From positions 62,001-126,000 of the forward strand of contig NZ_BMEU01000006.1 of assembly GCF_014637085.1 (NCBI RefSeq): 64,000 bases of DNA, in the 5' to 3' direction. The position numbers were made by a program, and so were the translations under genes. This DNA is from Comamonas phosphati. Its GTDB lineage: Bacteria; Pseudomonadota; Gammaproteobacteria; Burkholderiales; Burkholderiaceae_C. Below the pieces are notes generated by a model, which was not told the DNA's origin, did not search any database, and saw nothing but the letters and a program-made list of their open reading frames with translations. The stretch's first letter is position 1. Each line of letters starts with the position of its first letter. Below, in pieces: positions 17,868-27,303 of this stretch.

Positions 17868-18305
17868 ATGAACCAGCAAAGCAGTGACGGACAGGTGGCA
17901 GGCATCAACCTGCACGTCGGCCTCGATTTCCACAGCACGATCGACTACGACCGCAAGGCCATGCGCCGTGCGCTGGTCAAGGGCGCGGCTGTCGTGCGCA
18001 AGGAGGCGCGCACGCTGGTGTCACGTCGCGTGGTGTCCCAGCCTGGCGAGTTCCCAGGCGTTGTGACGGGCGCGATGCGCCGCGCCATCGGCGTGATCGG
18101 CAGAGGCTCCAAGGGTGGCTGGGTCAAGGTGGGTGTGCGCGCGATTCCCGGCAGCTTCTACTACCCGGCGGTGCTGTTCTACGGCAGTCCCGCGCGCCAT
18201 ATCGCGGCGCGCGGCAACTTCATGACGGCAGCACTGGCCAATCGCGGCGGCGAGATCCGTGAGCAGGTGCGCGATGCGCTGCGCCACGCGCTGGTGCCCA
18301 GGTAA
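17868..18305 (+). CDS. HK97 gp10-family tail-component protein
   Basis: The 145-residue protein has the gp10 pattern: an N-terminal helix rich in Ala/Arg (MRRALVKGAAVVRKEARTLV), then FYYPAVLFYGSPAR and a long helix ending in EQVRDALRHALV. It acts in head-tail joining. The stop overlaps the next start by one base. Confidence 0.88.
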   Translation: MNQQSSDGQVAGINLHVGLDFHSTIDYDRKAMRRALVKGAAVVRKEARTLVSRRVVSQPGEFPGVVTGAMRRAIGVIGRGSKGGWVKVGVRAIPGSFYYPAVLFYGSPARHIAARGNFMTAALANRGGEIREQVRDALRHALVPR

Positions 18306-18988
18306 TGCAACTCGAACTCGTCATCGCGCAACTGCGCGCACTGTGCCCGTCGTTCAGCGGCCGGGTGGCCGGCGCCGCCGAATTCAAGCCGGTACAGGAA
18401 GCAGCGGCATTGCCGGTGCCGTGCGCTTTCGTGATTCCCCTCGATGACCGTCCCGAGCCACCCAAGGCGCTCAACGCCGTGGGCCAGGAGATGACGGACA
18501 GCTTCGGCGTGATCGTCGCGCTCGACAACCGTGCCGATGAGAAGGGCCAATCCGCCTTCGATGGCGTGCATGCCGTCCGCGCCGAAATCTGGCGGGCCTT
18601 GCTCGGCTGGGTGCCGGGGCCGGTGAACACCGTCAATCCGGCCACCGACTACAACGGGATCTTCTACGAGGGCGGCAGCCTGCTCGCGATGGACCGCGCG
18701 CGGCTCTGGTACCAGTTCGAGTTCGGCGCGCAGATGTGGATCGGTGCCAGCGATGGCTGGGAGGCCGATGCATTGCGCGCCTTGCCGGACTTCGGCATCG
18801 AGGATGCCCAGGGTCGATGGTTGCCGGGCTCCGCCGCCAACGTGGAAGTCGATGTCGGCACGCCGATCTTCGACGCCACGGGCGATTACCCGGCCAACCC
18901 CATCGCCGACTTTGCCCAGGCGACTGTGAGCGCGCCGCGCACGCACGGCCCTGACGGACGCATCGAGTTCGACATTTCAGTTCCCTGA
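18305..18988 (+). CDS. Tail terminator protein, Mu gp37-like
   Basis: The 227-residue protein starts MQLELVIAQLRALCPSFSGRVAGAAEF and matches tail terminator/gp37-type proteins that cap the tube and stop sheath growth. It sits at the boundary where the gene order changes from HK97-type head to Mu-type tail. Confidence 0.8.
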   Translation: MQLELVIAQLRALCPSFSGRVAGAAEFKPVQEAAALPVPCAFVIPLDDRPEPPKALNAVGQEMTDSFGVIVALDNRADEKGQSAFDGVHAVRAEIWRALLGWVPGPVNTVNPATDYNGIFYEGGSLLAMDRARLWYQFEFGAQMWIGASDGWEADALRALPDFGIEDAQGRWLPGSAANVEVDVGTPIFDATGDYPANPIADFAQATVSAPRTHGPDGRIEFDISVP

Positions 18989-19023
18989 CCTGGCTGCCCA
19001 GGCCACGACGGATTTTCATGACC

Positions 19024-19056
19024 GCCCGCCACGACTCGCGTCGTCGCGGGCTTTTT
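19024..19056 (+). terminator. Intrinsic terminator between head and tail genes
   Basis: GCCCGC pairs with GCGGGC, an inner ACGAC/GTCGT stem closes a TCGC loop, and TTTTT follows. It separates the tail terminator gene from the DUF2635 gene. Confidence 0.85.
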
Positions 19057-19070
19057 GCACTGGAGCACAC

Positions 19071-19361
19071 ATGTTTGCCATTCCCACACCGGGCCGATCG
19101 GTCCCCATCCCTGGAACCAGGACGCTGTTGCCGGCCACCGGCCAGAACATCGGCCAGGTCACCCAGTACTGGCAGCGCCGGCTACATGAGGGTGATATCA
19201 CGCTGAGCGAGGCGCCTCCCGCTGCAGCCCCGGCTGCGACGGAAGCAGCAAAGACCGCATCACCGGCAGCGTCGCCCACTGCCGCATCGGCAGCGCCGGC
19301 ATCCGCACCGGCCACCGCCGCAGCACCTGAATCGCCGGCTCCTGCAAGGAGCACGACATGA
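19071..19361 (+). CDS. DUF2635 protein, Mu gp38-like
   Basis: The 96-residue protein has the DUF2635 core (PGRSVPIPGTRTLLPATGQNIGQVTQYWQRRLHEGDI) in its first 45 residues, then an Ala/Pro/Thr tail. It always precedes the sheath gene in Mu-like tails and its function is unknown. The end overlaps the sheath start by four bases. Confidence 0.88.
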   Translation: MFAIPTPGRSVPIPGTRTLLPATGQNIGQVTQYWQRRLHEGDITLSEAPPAAAPAATEAAKTASPAASPTAASAAPASAPATAAAPESPAPARSTT

Positions 19362-20926
19362 GCGGCGTGTCCTTCGAGCACATCCCGTCCAATCTGCGCG
19401 TGCCGCTGTTCTACGCGGAGATGGACAACAGCCAGGCCAATCTGGGCGACCAGGCGCTCAATGCGCTGCTGATCGGGCAGATGCTGCCCACCGGGACCGC
19501 GACGCCGAACAAGGCGGTGCTGGTCACTGATCCCAAGTCGGCGCTCTCTCTGTTCGGCCAGGGATCGATGCTTGCGCGCATGGTCGCCAGCTACCGGCTG
19601 CAGGATGCTGGCTCCTGCAATCTGTGGTGTATTCCGGTGCAGGACGATCCGGCGGCATCAATCGCCAGCGCCACGATCGTCATCAACGGCTTCGCCAATG
19701 CTGCGGGCGCCATCGCTCTGTACATCGCGGGCCAGCGCGTGAATGTCGGCGTCCAGTTGGGTGACAGCCCCTACAGCATTGCGGCCAACATGGTCAGCAG
19801 CATCAACGCCAACGCGGATCTGCCGGTGACCGCCACGACGGGGGCCTATGCCTACGCCGCCGTGCGCCCCATGTCAGCGATCGCCGAGGGCTCGGCCGTC
19901 GTCACGCTCACCAGCAAGTGGGCTGGACAGACCGCCAACGACATCACCATCCTCGACTCCTTCCTGGGGTGGAGTGCCGGTGAGCGCGTGCCCGCTGGGG
20001 TGAGCCTGAGTTATTCCGGTCCCACCCTTTCGGGCGGGTCCACCGATCCGACGCTGGCGGCCACTGCCATCCCGGGCATGGGCGATGACCCCTACGACTT
20101 CATCATCCACCCCTATGGCCAGGCGCAGGCCCTGAACGATCTGCAATTGGAGCTCAACGACGTCACGGGGCGCTGGTCCTACGCCAAGCAGATCTACGGA
20201 CATGGCTACACCGCCTTGCGCGGCATGCTCAGTGATCTGGTCGCCTTCGGCATGATGCGCAACGACCAGCACCACACCGTTGCCGCCATCGATGCCGATT
20301 GTCCGAATCCCTGCTGGGAATACGCGTCTGCCTATGGCGGCGCCAACGCGGTCGACATCGCCACCGATCCGGCGCGTCCCACGCAGACGACACCGCTGCT
20401 GGGCCTGCTCGCGCCGCGCGCCGGCAATCGCTTCCTGTTCGAGGATCGCCAGGCGCTGCTCAATTTCGGGATAGCGACCAGCTTCGTCTCCGGTGGCCAG
20501 TTGCGCGTGGAGCGCGCGATCACGACCTATCAGCAGAACGCCTTCGGCGCGCCGGACACGAGCTACCTCGACTCGGAAACCCTGCACACCTCGGCCTACG
20601 TGCTGCGTGCGCTCAAGGGCGTGATCACGTCCAAGTATCCCCGGCACAAGCTGGCCAGTGACGGCACACGTTTCGCCGCCGGCCAGGCCATCTTGACGCC
20701 CGCTGTCATCAAGGGCGAGCTCTGCGCGATCTACGGGCAGATGGAATACCTGGGCATCGTCGAAAACCTCGACACCTTCAAGCAGTACCTGATCGTCGAG
20801 CGCGATACGACGGACCCCAACCGGGTCAATGTCCTGTTCCCGCCCGACTACGTCAATCAACTGCGGGTGTTCGCGGTGCTGAACCAGTTCCGGCTGCAGT
20901 ACCCGGCCAACCAGATCGTCAGCTGA
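19358..20926 (+). CDS. Tail sheath protein, Mu gpL-like
   Basis: The 522-residue protein matches contractile sheath proteins: N-terminal SFEHIPSNLRVPLFYAEMDNSQA and C-terminal KGELCAIYGQMEYLGIVENLDTFKQYLIVERDTTDPNRVNVLFPPDYVNQLRVFAVLNQF. It proves the phage is a myovirus. It assembles around the tube and contracts on infection. Confidence 0.96.
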   Translation: MSGVSFEHIPSNLRVPLFYAEMDNSQANLGDQALNALLIGQMLPTGTATPNKAVLVTDPKSALSLFGQGSMLARMVASYRLQDAGSCNLWCIPVQDDPAASIASATIVINGFANAAGAIALYIAGQRVNVGVQLGDSPYSIAANMVSSINANADLPVTATTGAYAYAAVRPMSAIAEGSAVVTLTSKWAGQTANDITILDSFLGWSAGERVPAGVSLSYSGPTLSGGSTDPTLAATAIPGMGDDPYDFIIHPYGQAQALNDLQLELNDVTGRWSYAKQIYGHGYTALRGMLSDLVAFGMMRNDQHHTVAAIDADCPNPCWEYASAYGGANAVDIATDPARPTQTTPLLGLLAPRAGNRFLFEDRQALLNFGIATSFVSGGQLRVERAITTYQQNAFGAPDTSYLDSETLHTSAYVLRALKGVITSKYPRHKLASDGTRFAAGQAILTPAVIKGELCAIYGQMEYLGIVENLDTFKQYLIVERDTTDPNRVNVLFPPDYVNQLRVFAVLNQFRLQYPANQIVS

Positions 20927-20939
20927 CCAGGAGGAGAAC

Positions 20940-21308
20940 ATGGCACAACGCATTGCAGGCATCTGCTTCGTCAAGGTCAACGGCGCGCAATTCGAGATCT
21001 CCGGCGACATCGAAATCCCGCTGACCGAGTTCAAGCGCGAGGCCGTCATGGGGCTGTCCGGGCCGGCCGGCTACAAGGAAACGGCGCTGGAACCCTACAT
21101 CAAGGTGGTGGCGCTGTTCACGCCGGATTTTCCGGTGAACACCTTGCGCACCAACACCACGCTCACCGTCACGGCGGAACTCGCCAACGGTGTCGTCTAC
21201 ACGCTCTCCAACGCCTTCGTGCGCGGCGAGCCCAAAGCCAAACCCATCGACGGCACGATCGAGATCGAGTTCTCGGGAAGCCAGGGACAGTGGAGTAACA
21301 ACCAATGA
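20940..21308 (+). CDS. Tail tube protein, Mu gpM-like
   Basis: The 122-residue protein has the tube signature GLSGPAGYKETALEPYIKV and TVTAELANGVVYTLSNAFVRGEPKAKPIDGTIEIEFSG. It polymerises into the inner tube. AGGAGGAGA precedes the ATG. It overlaps the next gene by four bases. Confidence 0.93.
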   Translation: MAQRIAGICFVKVNGAQFEISGDIEIPLTEFKREAVMGLSGPAGYKETALEPYIKVVALFTPDFPVNTLRTNTTLTVTAELANGVVYTLSNAFVRGEPKAKPIDGTIEIEFSGSQGQWSNNQ

Positions 21309-21694
21309 GCGACCAAGAACTGACCATCACCCTGTCCGCGCCGGTGATGGCGCATGGTGAGGAGATCGACTGCCTGGTCCTTCGTCAGCCGACCACGTCC
21401 GATTTGATCGATCTGGGGCAGCCGATGCGGCTGTTGCCCGGCAACGGCATGGAGGACCCGGCTGTCGAAGTCCGCATGAACGTCGTTGCAAATTACGTGG
21501 CGCGGCTGGCCGCCATTCCGCTGTCTACCGTCAAGGCATTGTCGCTGGGTGACTTTGGCCGCGCCACGCAGGCGGTGCTGGGTTTTTTCGGGGAAGGGGA
21601 AGCCGATATGGCTCCGGCGGATCGGACGAGCAGTTCGCAGACCGTGTCTTCGAAGTCGCCTGGTTCTTCAAAACATCCCCGCGCGACGTCTTGA
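21305..21694 (+). CDS. Tail assembly chaperone (Mu gp41-like), zero-frame product
   Basis: The 129-residue zero-frame product opens MSDQELTITLSAPVMAHGEEIDCLVLRQPTTSDLIDLG, the gp41 family. After residue 95 (VLGFFG) it loses all family likeness and becomes Ser-rich, as expected when the conserved product continues in another frame. Tail chaperones of this group bind the tape measure protein as a short and a frameshifted long form. Confidence 0.88.
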   Translation: MSDQELTITLSAPVMAHGEEIDCLVLRQPTTSDLIDLGQPMRLLPGNGMEDPAVEVRMNVVANYVARLAAIPLSTVKALSLGDFGRATQAVLGFFGEGEADMAPADRTSSSQTVSSKSPGSSKHPRATS

Positions 21695-21768
21695 GTCTGA
21701 CCCTGGCCGAATTCGACCTGTGGAACCAGCAGGCCGAACGCATCGCGCGCCAACTTCACGACGACTGA
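21583..21768 (+). other. Probable -1 ribosomal frameshift and extension
   Basis: T-TTT-TTC lies at 21583-21589 in the correct register (GGT TTT TTC) for a -1 slip. The -1 frame then stays open for about 60 codons to TGA 21766-21768 and encodes DEQFADRVFEVAWFFK and SLTLAEFDLWNQQAERI, a coherent helical sequence that ends just before the tape measure gene. This matches the short/long chaperone arrangement of lambda G/GT, P2 E/E' and Mu gp41/gp42. Confidence 0.85.
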
Positions 21769-21783
21769 TTCCTTGCACCGTCC

Positions 21784-23592
21784 ATGAGCGATCGATTCGA
21801 ACTCAAAGCCATCCTGTCGGCCAATGCCGAAAGCCTGATCGGTGCGCTCAAGTCCGTTGAAGCACCCGCCAAGGCTGCGCGCAAATACCTGACCGACATC
21901 GGCAAGAGTGCCACGGGCATCGCCGGCAAGTTCGGGTTGCCCGTCGGGATCGCGGGTGGCCTGGCCGCCGGCTTCGGCCTGGCCAAGGTCAAGGACGCCG
22001 TGCATGCCTACGCCGAGTTGGGCGAGACGGTTCACCACGGCGCCACGCGCGCAGGCATGAGCGTCGAGCAGTTCCAGCGCATGAAGTACGTGGCCGAGCA
22101 AAACGGCGTCGCGGTCGAACAGATGGAAGGCGCCATGGGCAAGCTCAACCTGACGCTGGGACGTGCGGCCAGCGGCCGGGGCAAGGAAGCCGCCGCGCTG
22201 TTCGCCCGTCTTGGCATCGCCATGCGCGATGCGTCCGGCCAACTGCGTTCGGGCATGACTGTGCTGCCCGAACTGGCCGATGCCTTCGTGCGCAACGAAA
22301 ACCCGGCGGTGCGCGCCCGCATGGGAATGGCGCTGTTCGGCAAGAAGTGGCAGGAAATCGTGCCGCTGCTGGAGGCCGGTGGCAAAGGCATCGAGGAAGC
22401 CCAGGCACGCATGTCGCGCTTCAAGGGCGTCATGAACGAGGAGGACATCGACCGTTCCCGCGAATTCGCCAAGTCGCTACGCGATCTGGAGATGGTCAGC
22501 AAGGGCTTCCAGATGACCATCGCCAAGAGCCTGGTGCCCGCGATCAAACCGCTGCTCGATGGCTTCAACGACTGGATGGCGGCCAACAAGAAGCTGGTGT
22601 CCGCCGAGGTCGGCCGCATGGCCAAGGATCTCGGCCACTGGCTGTCCGGCATCGACTGGCGCGGCATGGCCAGGGGCGTGCTGGCCTTCGGACAGGGCAT
22701 CGGCAAGCTGGTCGATTTCGTGGGCGGACCGCGCAATGCGCTGATCGGCCTGGCGGTGGTGATGAACGCCCAGACCATCATGGCCCTGGGCGGCCTGGTC
22801 GGCGCCGTCGGGCGTGCGGGCCTGGCGTTCCTGGGCATGGCGGCTCGGGCCTATGTCGCGAGCAACGCGGCGCTGCTGTCCATGATGCGCACAGGATTGG
22901 CTGCCTCGGGCTTGGTCACCGGGCCGCTCGCCTTCCTGCGCGCGGGCTGGGCACTGTTGACGACCACGACCGTCTCCATGAGCGGCTTGATGTCCGGGGC
23001 CTTCGGCCTAGTCGCCGGCGGCATTCGCGCCGTGGGCGCAGCGCTGATGGCCAACCCGCTCGGCATCATCCTCGCGATCGCTTCGGCCGCGTGGCTGATC
23101 TATGAGAACTGGGACACCGTGAAGGCCTGGTTCACCGGTTTCTGGAACTGGATCAAGGCCCACGCCGAGTTGATCCTCACCTGCCTCGGCCCCATCGGCT
23201 GGGTCGCCAACACGATCATCGGCCACTGGGAACCACTCAAAGCCTGGTTCAGCGGTTTCGTGCAGTGGCTGTCGGACAAGCTGCGCTGGATGATCGATGC
23301 CGCCAAATCCGTGGGCCGTGCCTTCGGCATCGGTGGAGGCGATGACGCGCCGACAATGCCCTATCGCGGCAATCCCGCCCGTAGCACGCCCATGGCAGCG
23401 ATGCCGTCCCCCGTGGTGGGTGATCGTTCTCCGCTGCTGGGGGCTGCTCCCGGCGCAGCCAAAGTCGAGGGCCAGGTGAACATCAAGATCGATGGACTGC
23501 CGGCCGGCTCACGCGTCGAGCAGGTACGCGGCGGCACGATGCCGATCAATGTCGATGCCGGTTACAGCACGCATGCGCTGCTGATGCCATAG
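21784..23592 (+). CDS. Tape measure protein
   Basis: The 602-residue protein is helical and Ala/Gly/Lys rich, with long hydrophobic stretches near 325-350 and 395-440 (AFGLVAGGIRAVGAALMANPLGIILAIASAAWLI), and Trp-rich TVKAWFTGFWNWIK motifs. It sets tail length. At 602 residues it implies a tail of roughly 90 nm if the usual 1.5 Angstrom per residue rule holds. Confidence 0.92.
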   Translation: MSDRFELKAILSANAESLIGALKSVEAPAKAARKYLTDIGKSATGIAGKFGLPVGIAGGLAAGFGLAKVKDAVHAYAELGETVHHGATRAGMSVEQFQRMKYVAEQNGVAVEQMEGAMGKLNLTLGRAASGRGKEAAALFARLGIAMRDASGQLRSGMTVLPELADAFVRNENPAVRARMGMALFGKKWQEIVPLLEAGGKGIEEAQARMSRFKGVMNEEDIDRSREFAKSLRDLEMVSKGFQMTIAKSLVPAIKPLLDGFNDWMAANKKLVSAEVGRMAKDLGHWLSGIDWRGMARGVLAFGQGIGKLVDFVGGPRNALIGLAVVMNAQTIMALGGLVGAVGRAGLAFLGMAARAYVASNAALLSMMRTGLAASGLVTGPLAFLRAGWALLTTTTVSMSGLMSGAFGLVAGGIRAVGAALMANPLGIILAIASAAWLIYENWDTVKAWFTGFWNWIKAHAELILTCLGPIGWVANTIIGHWEPLKAWFSGFVQWLSDKLRWMIDAAKSVGRAFGIGGGDDAPTMPYRGNPARSTPMAAMPSPVVGDRSPLLGAAPGAAKVEGQVNIKIDGLPAGSRVEQVRGGTMPINVDAGYSTHALLMP

Positions 23593-23603
23593 GGGACACT
23601 GCG

Positions 23604-24866
23604 ATGCCACGATATTCCGACGCCTTGCATCCCGCATCCTTTCGCGGGGTGCCGTTCCAGATCAATGGCGCCGACTTTGGCGCCGGCCGCCGCGTGCAGG
23701 TCCACGAATACCCGCAGCGCGACATGCCCTGGGTGGAAGACCTGGGCCGCGCCACCCGCGAAATCGCGCTGGATGCCTTTTTGATCGGCGCGGACTACAT
23801 CGATCAGGTCAATCGACTACTGGCGGCATTGGAGACGGCCGGTCCGGGAACGCTGGTGCATCCCTGGCTGGGGACGATGCAGGTCTGCCTGTCCGCGCCG
23901 GCACGCGTGCGTTTCGATTCCGGCCTGGGCGTGGCGACCGTCTCGCTGTCCTTCGTCGAATCGGGCGAACTCAGTTTCCCGACTCCGGCAAGTTCCACGC
24001 AGGCGGCCAGCCGGCTCGCTGCGGATGGACTGGCCACGGCGGCCATCGAGGATTTTTCGGGCAGCTTTACCGTTGCCGGATTCCAGAGCTTCGTCGCGGC
24101 GGCAGCCCAGGGAAACCTGGCATCGATGCTGGGCGTGATCGGCGCAGGCCAAACGGCCCAAGTGCTGGCGAACTTTGCCTCCGAGGCGACCTCGGTCGCC
24201 AACCTGGTCACCCAGGCCGCATCGTTTCTGAGCAATCCGGCGATGCTCGGCCAGACGCTGGCGGGTGCCTTCGGATTGTCGGGCGCGGCAGGTGCTGTGG
24301 CGGCCTGGTCCAACGTCGTCAAGCTGCTCACCGGAACGGCGTCGTCGAATGCCATGCTGCCACGTTCCTCAAGGGTTGCGGCCACGCCGTCGCGTCGGCA
24401 GATCAACGCCAATGCGGTCGCGCTCTACGGCCTGGGCCGCCAGCTCCTGCTTGCGCAAGCGGTGGGCATCTCGTCCCTGGTGGGCACCGAGCAGGACAGC
24501 GCTCAATTCGGCATCAGCCAGTCCCAGGGCAGCACACAGTTGCCCCAGCAGCAGGTTACGCAGGACACGATGCTGGCGGTGCGCGATGCGCTGCTGAGCG
24601 CCCTCGATGCCGAGATGGCGCGTTGCGGGGATGCGGCCTATGAGGCATTGCAGCAGGCCAGTGCGACGGTCTACGCGGACTTGACCACCCGGGCGCAAAG
24701 CGCGGTGAGCCTGACCATGTGGACGCCGCCCGAGACGATGCCGATGCTGGCCATCGCCTATGAGGTGCACGCCGATGCGTCGTGCGACACCGAGATCCAG
24801 CTTCGCAACGGCATCCGGCATCCCGGCTTCGTGCCACCCGGCGCGCTTTCCGTGATCGCGGCCTGA
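23604..24866 (+). CDS. DNA circularisation / baseplate protein, Mu gpN-like
   Basis: The 420-residue protein has the gpN opening ASFRGVPFQINGADFGAGRRVQVHEYPQRDMPWVEDLGR, then an Ala-rich helical middle. Its C-terminus VAYEVHADAS-type (here AIAYEVHADASCDTEIQLRNGIRHPGFVPPG) closes the family match. It is a baseplate/tail-tip part. Confidence 0.92.
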   Translation: MPRYSDALHPASFRGVPFQINGADFGAGRRVQVHEYPQRDMPWVEDLGRATREIALDAFLIGADYIDQVNRLLAALETAGPGTLVHPWLGTMQVCLSAPARVRFDSGLGVATVSLSFVESGELSFPTPASSTQAASRLAADGLATAAIEDFSGSFTVAGFQSFVAAAAQGNLASMLGVIGAGQTAQVLANFASEATSVANLVTQAASFLSNPAMLGQTLAGAFGLSGAAGAVAAWSNVVKLLTGTASSNAMLPRSSRVAATPSRRQINANAVALYGLGRQLLLAQAVGISSLVGTEQDSAQFGISQSQGSTQLPQQQVTQDTMLAVRDALLSALDAEMARCGDAAYEALQQASATVYADLTTRAQSAVSLTMWTPPETMPMLAIAYEVHADASCDTEIQLRNGIRHPGFVPPGALSVIAA

Positions 24867-24867
24867 T

Positions 24868-26172
24868 ATGGCGAACGTTGATCCAGGGTATCCGGCGGGC
24901 CTGCCGGAGAATCAGGTACGCCTCGTCGTGGAGGGTCAGGAATTCGGCGGCTGGAAGAAGATCCGCATCGAAGCCGGCATCGAGCGGCAAGCGCGCAGCT
25001 TCGAGCTGGAAGTCACTGATCGTTGGCCGGGGCCGACATCGGCTGCCTCGTCGGATTCCGCACCGCCGCTCAGTTTCCGTTCGCGCCGCATCCGGCCATT
25101 CGATGCCTGCCAGGTATTCATCGGCAACGACCTGGTGCTGACCGGCTATGTCGATGCCACACCGATCCAGTACGACGGCAAGCGCATCAGCGTCACCGTC
25201 AAGGGTCGCAGCCGCACCTGTGATCTGGTCGACTGCAGCCCGCCCGATTCCGGGCGCGCCCCACCAGCCGGCAACGGCCTGTGGGCGGACGTCAAAGGCA
25301 AGGACGGCAAGACCGGCACCGTGGTCAAGCCGGCGGCGGCCAACACCAACGTCTGGCGCAACGCCAAGCTGGAAACCATCGCCGCCGCGCTGGCCGCGCC
25401 CTATGGCGTGCGCGTGCTGACCGAGATCGATACCGGCGCGCCGATCTCCGAGCACCACGTCCAGGTCGGGGAGACCGTGTTCGAGAGCATCGACCGGCTG
25501 ATGCGCCTGCGCCATGTGCTGTCCACCGACAACGCCCGGGGCGACCTGGTGTTCATCGATGTCGGCAGCGCCGGCAATGCCACCACCACGCTTGAGCTGG
25601 GCCAGAACATCCGGGAGGGGAGTTGCGAACTCGACTTCAAGGCCGTGATGTCGAGCTACGTCGTCAAAGGCCAGCGCGCGGGCAATGACGGTGACTTCGG
25701 CGCCGATGCCAACGAGGTCGAAGGCGACGACGACGGTGAGGCCGAATTTGAAGGCGGGATTGCCGACACCGGCACACCGGTGACGGCCAGTCTGACGGAT
25801 GCCCGTTCCAAGCGCTTTCGGGTGCTGGTGCTCAAGCAGGCGGGTCATGCCGACGCCGGCACCTGCCAGGACCGGGCGCTGTACGAGCGCGCGCACCGGG
25901 CCGCCAAGGCGCTCGAAGCCACCTATACGGTCGCTGGCTGGCGCCAGGGTGACGGCCAGCTGTGGGTGCCGAACCTGCTGGTGCGCGTCCGGGACGACCT
26001 GATCGGGTTCGACCAGACCATGGTCATCGCCGAGGTGCATTACCTGCTCGACGACGGCGGACTGCGCATTCAACTGCGTGTCGGGCCGCCCGACGGTTAC
26101 CGATCCAAGGCCGCCAAGCCACGCAAGGGCATCAAGCGCGGCGGCGCCGACACCTGGGGGGATGTGCAATGA
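24868..26172 (+). CDS. Baseplate hub protein, Mu gpP-like
   Basis: The 434-residue protein is of the gpP/late control D type: VRLVVEGQEFGGWKKIRIEAGIERQARSFELEVTDRW, then a hub domain. The acidic loop EVEGDDDGEAEFEG near 285-300 is notable. It forms the central hub beneath the tube, joined to the gp45 spike encoded next. Confidence 0.92.
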   Translation: MANVDPGYPAGLPENQVRLVVEGQEFGGWKKIRIEAGIERQARSFELEVTDRWPGPTSAASSDSAPPLSFRSRRIRPFDACQVFIGNDLVLTGYVDATPIQYDGKRISVTVKGRSRTCDLVDCSPPDSGRAPPAGNGLWADVKGKDGKTGTVVKPAAANTNVWRNAKLETIAAALAAPYGVRVLTEIDTGAPISEHHVQVGETVFESIDRLMRLRHVLSTDNARGDLVFIDVGSAGNATTTLELGQNIREGSCELDFKAVMSSYVVKGQRAGNDGDFGADANEVEGDDDGEAEFEGGIADTGTPVTASLTDARSKRFRVLVLKQAGHADAGTCQDRALYERAHRAAKALEATYTVAGWRQGDGQLWVPNLLVRVRDDLIGFDQTMVIAEVHYLLDDGGLRIQLRVGPPDGYRSKAAKPRKGIKRGGADTWGDVQ

Positions 26173-26182
26173 GGATTCATCA

Positions 26183-26821
26183 ATGACGGATTTCGCGCGA
26201 CTGCTTGCACCCTATGTCCGACGTCTGTCCAACATGGTCGCGCGCGGCACGGTGTCCCTGGTCAATGCAGGGACCAAGATGCAGAGCCTGCAACTGCGAC
26301 TGCTGGCCGGCGAATCCAAAGCTGATGTTGAGCATTTCGAGCCGTATGGCTTGACCAGCCATCCCCAGACCGGCGCCGAGTGCGTCGCGTTGTTTCTCGA
26401 TGGCGACCGCTCGCACGGCATCGTGGTGTGCGTGGCCGACCGTCGCTATCGCGTCAAGGGCCTGGAGAGCGGCGAAGTCATCCTGCATGACGACCAAGGG
26501 CAGTCCGTCTACCTCATGCGCGGCGGCATCAAGCTCACCGACAAGGCGGGCTCGACCGTGGTGATGCAAGGCGATGGCAGTGGCACGATGACGTTCGTCG
26601 CCGGCCTCACCATCAACGCCAACAGCAAGATCGTCGGCACGCTGGAAGTGACCCAGAACATCACGAGCGACGCCAGCATCACGGCGGCACAGGACGTCGG
26701 CGACCAGGGCGGTGCCAAGACGATGGCGGGCATGCGTTCGGTCTTCGATGCCCATACGCATAGCGGCACCGACAGCCACGGCGACGGCTTCACCACCACT
26801 CCGCCGAATTCACAGCAATAG
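26183..26821 (+). CDS. Baseplate spike protein, gp45/gpV-like
   Basis: The 212-residue protein has an OB-fold start (RLSNMVARGTVSLVNAGTKMQSLQLRLLAGE), the FEPYGLTSHPQTGAE segment and a beta-helix-like middle. The tip motif HTHSGTDSHGDGF, whose His residues bind metal in related spikes, closes the protein. ATG 26183 is preceded by GAGG. An ATG at 26162 in the same frame would overlap the hub gene. Confidence 0.92.
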   Translation: MTDFARLLAPYVRRLSNMVARGTVSLVNAGTKMQSLQLRLLAGESKADVEHFEPYGLTSHPQTGAECVALFLDGDRSHGIVVCVADRRYRVKGLESGEVILHDDQGQSVYLMRGGIKLTDKAGSTVVMQGDGSGTMTFVAGLTINANSKIVGTLEVTQNITSDASITAAQDVGDQGGAKTMAGMRSVFDAHTHSGTDSHGDGFTTTPPNSQQ

Positions 26822-26835
26822 GCACAACCAACAGC

Positions 26836-27303
26836 ATGCGCGACACCTTGCCACTGACCGTCGTCTTCGACGGCCAGACGGCCCCGCTCGGCCTGCTCCA
26901 GGACATCGACAACGACAAGGCCCATCCGCTGGTGCGGGCGGTGCTCATCAGTCTGTTCACCTGGCGGCGGGCCAATGCCGACGATACCTTGCCCGACCCG
27001 CACGGGTTTCGCATGGGCTGGTGGGGAGACTCTTATCCGCCGGTCGCGAACGACCGCATCGGCTCGCGCCTGTGGCTGCTGGCGCGCGCGAAGCTCACGC
27101 CGACCACGGTGCAACGAGCCCAGGACTACGCCGAAGAAGCCTTGCAGTGGCTGATCGACGATGGTGTCGCCGCCCGCATCGCCGTGCGCGCGGAGCGCCA
27201 AGGCCTGTCGGCGCTGGCCCTGAAATGCACCCTGTTTGCCGCCGATGGCACGGCCAACGCAGTGCTCAGGTTCGACAACCTCTGGAGTCTCTTGAATGTT
27301 TAA
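26836..27303 (+). CDS. Mu gp46-family baseplate protein
   Basis: The 155-residue protein contains LVRAVLISLFTWRRANADDTLPD and GWWGDSYPPVANDRIGSRLWLLARAKLT, hallmarks of GP46. It is a wedge component. It overlaps the baseplate J gene by eight bases. Confidence 0.92.
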   Translation: MRDTLPLTVVFDGQTAPLGLLQDIDNDKAHPLVRAVLISLFTWRRANADDTLPDPHGFRMGWWGDSYPPVANDRIGSRLWLLARAKLTPTTVQRAQDYAEEALQWLIDDGVAARIAVRAERQGLSALALKCTLFAADGTANAVLRFDNLWSLLNV

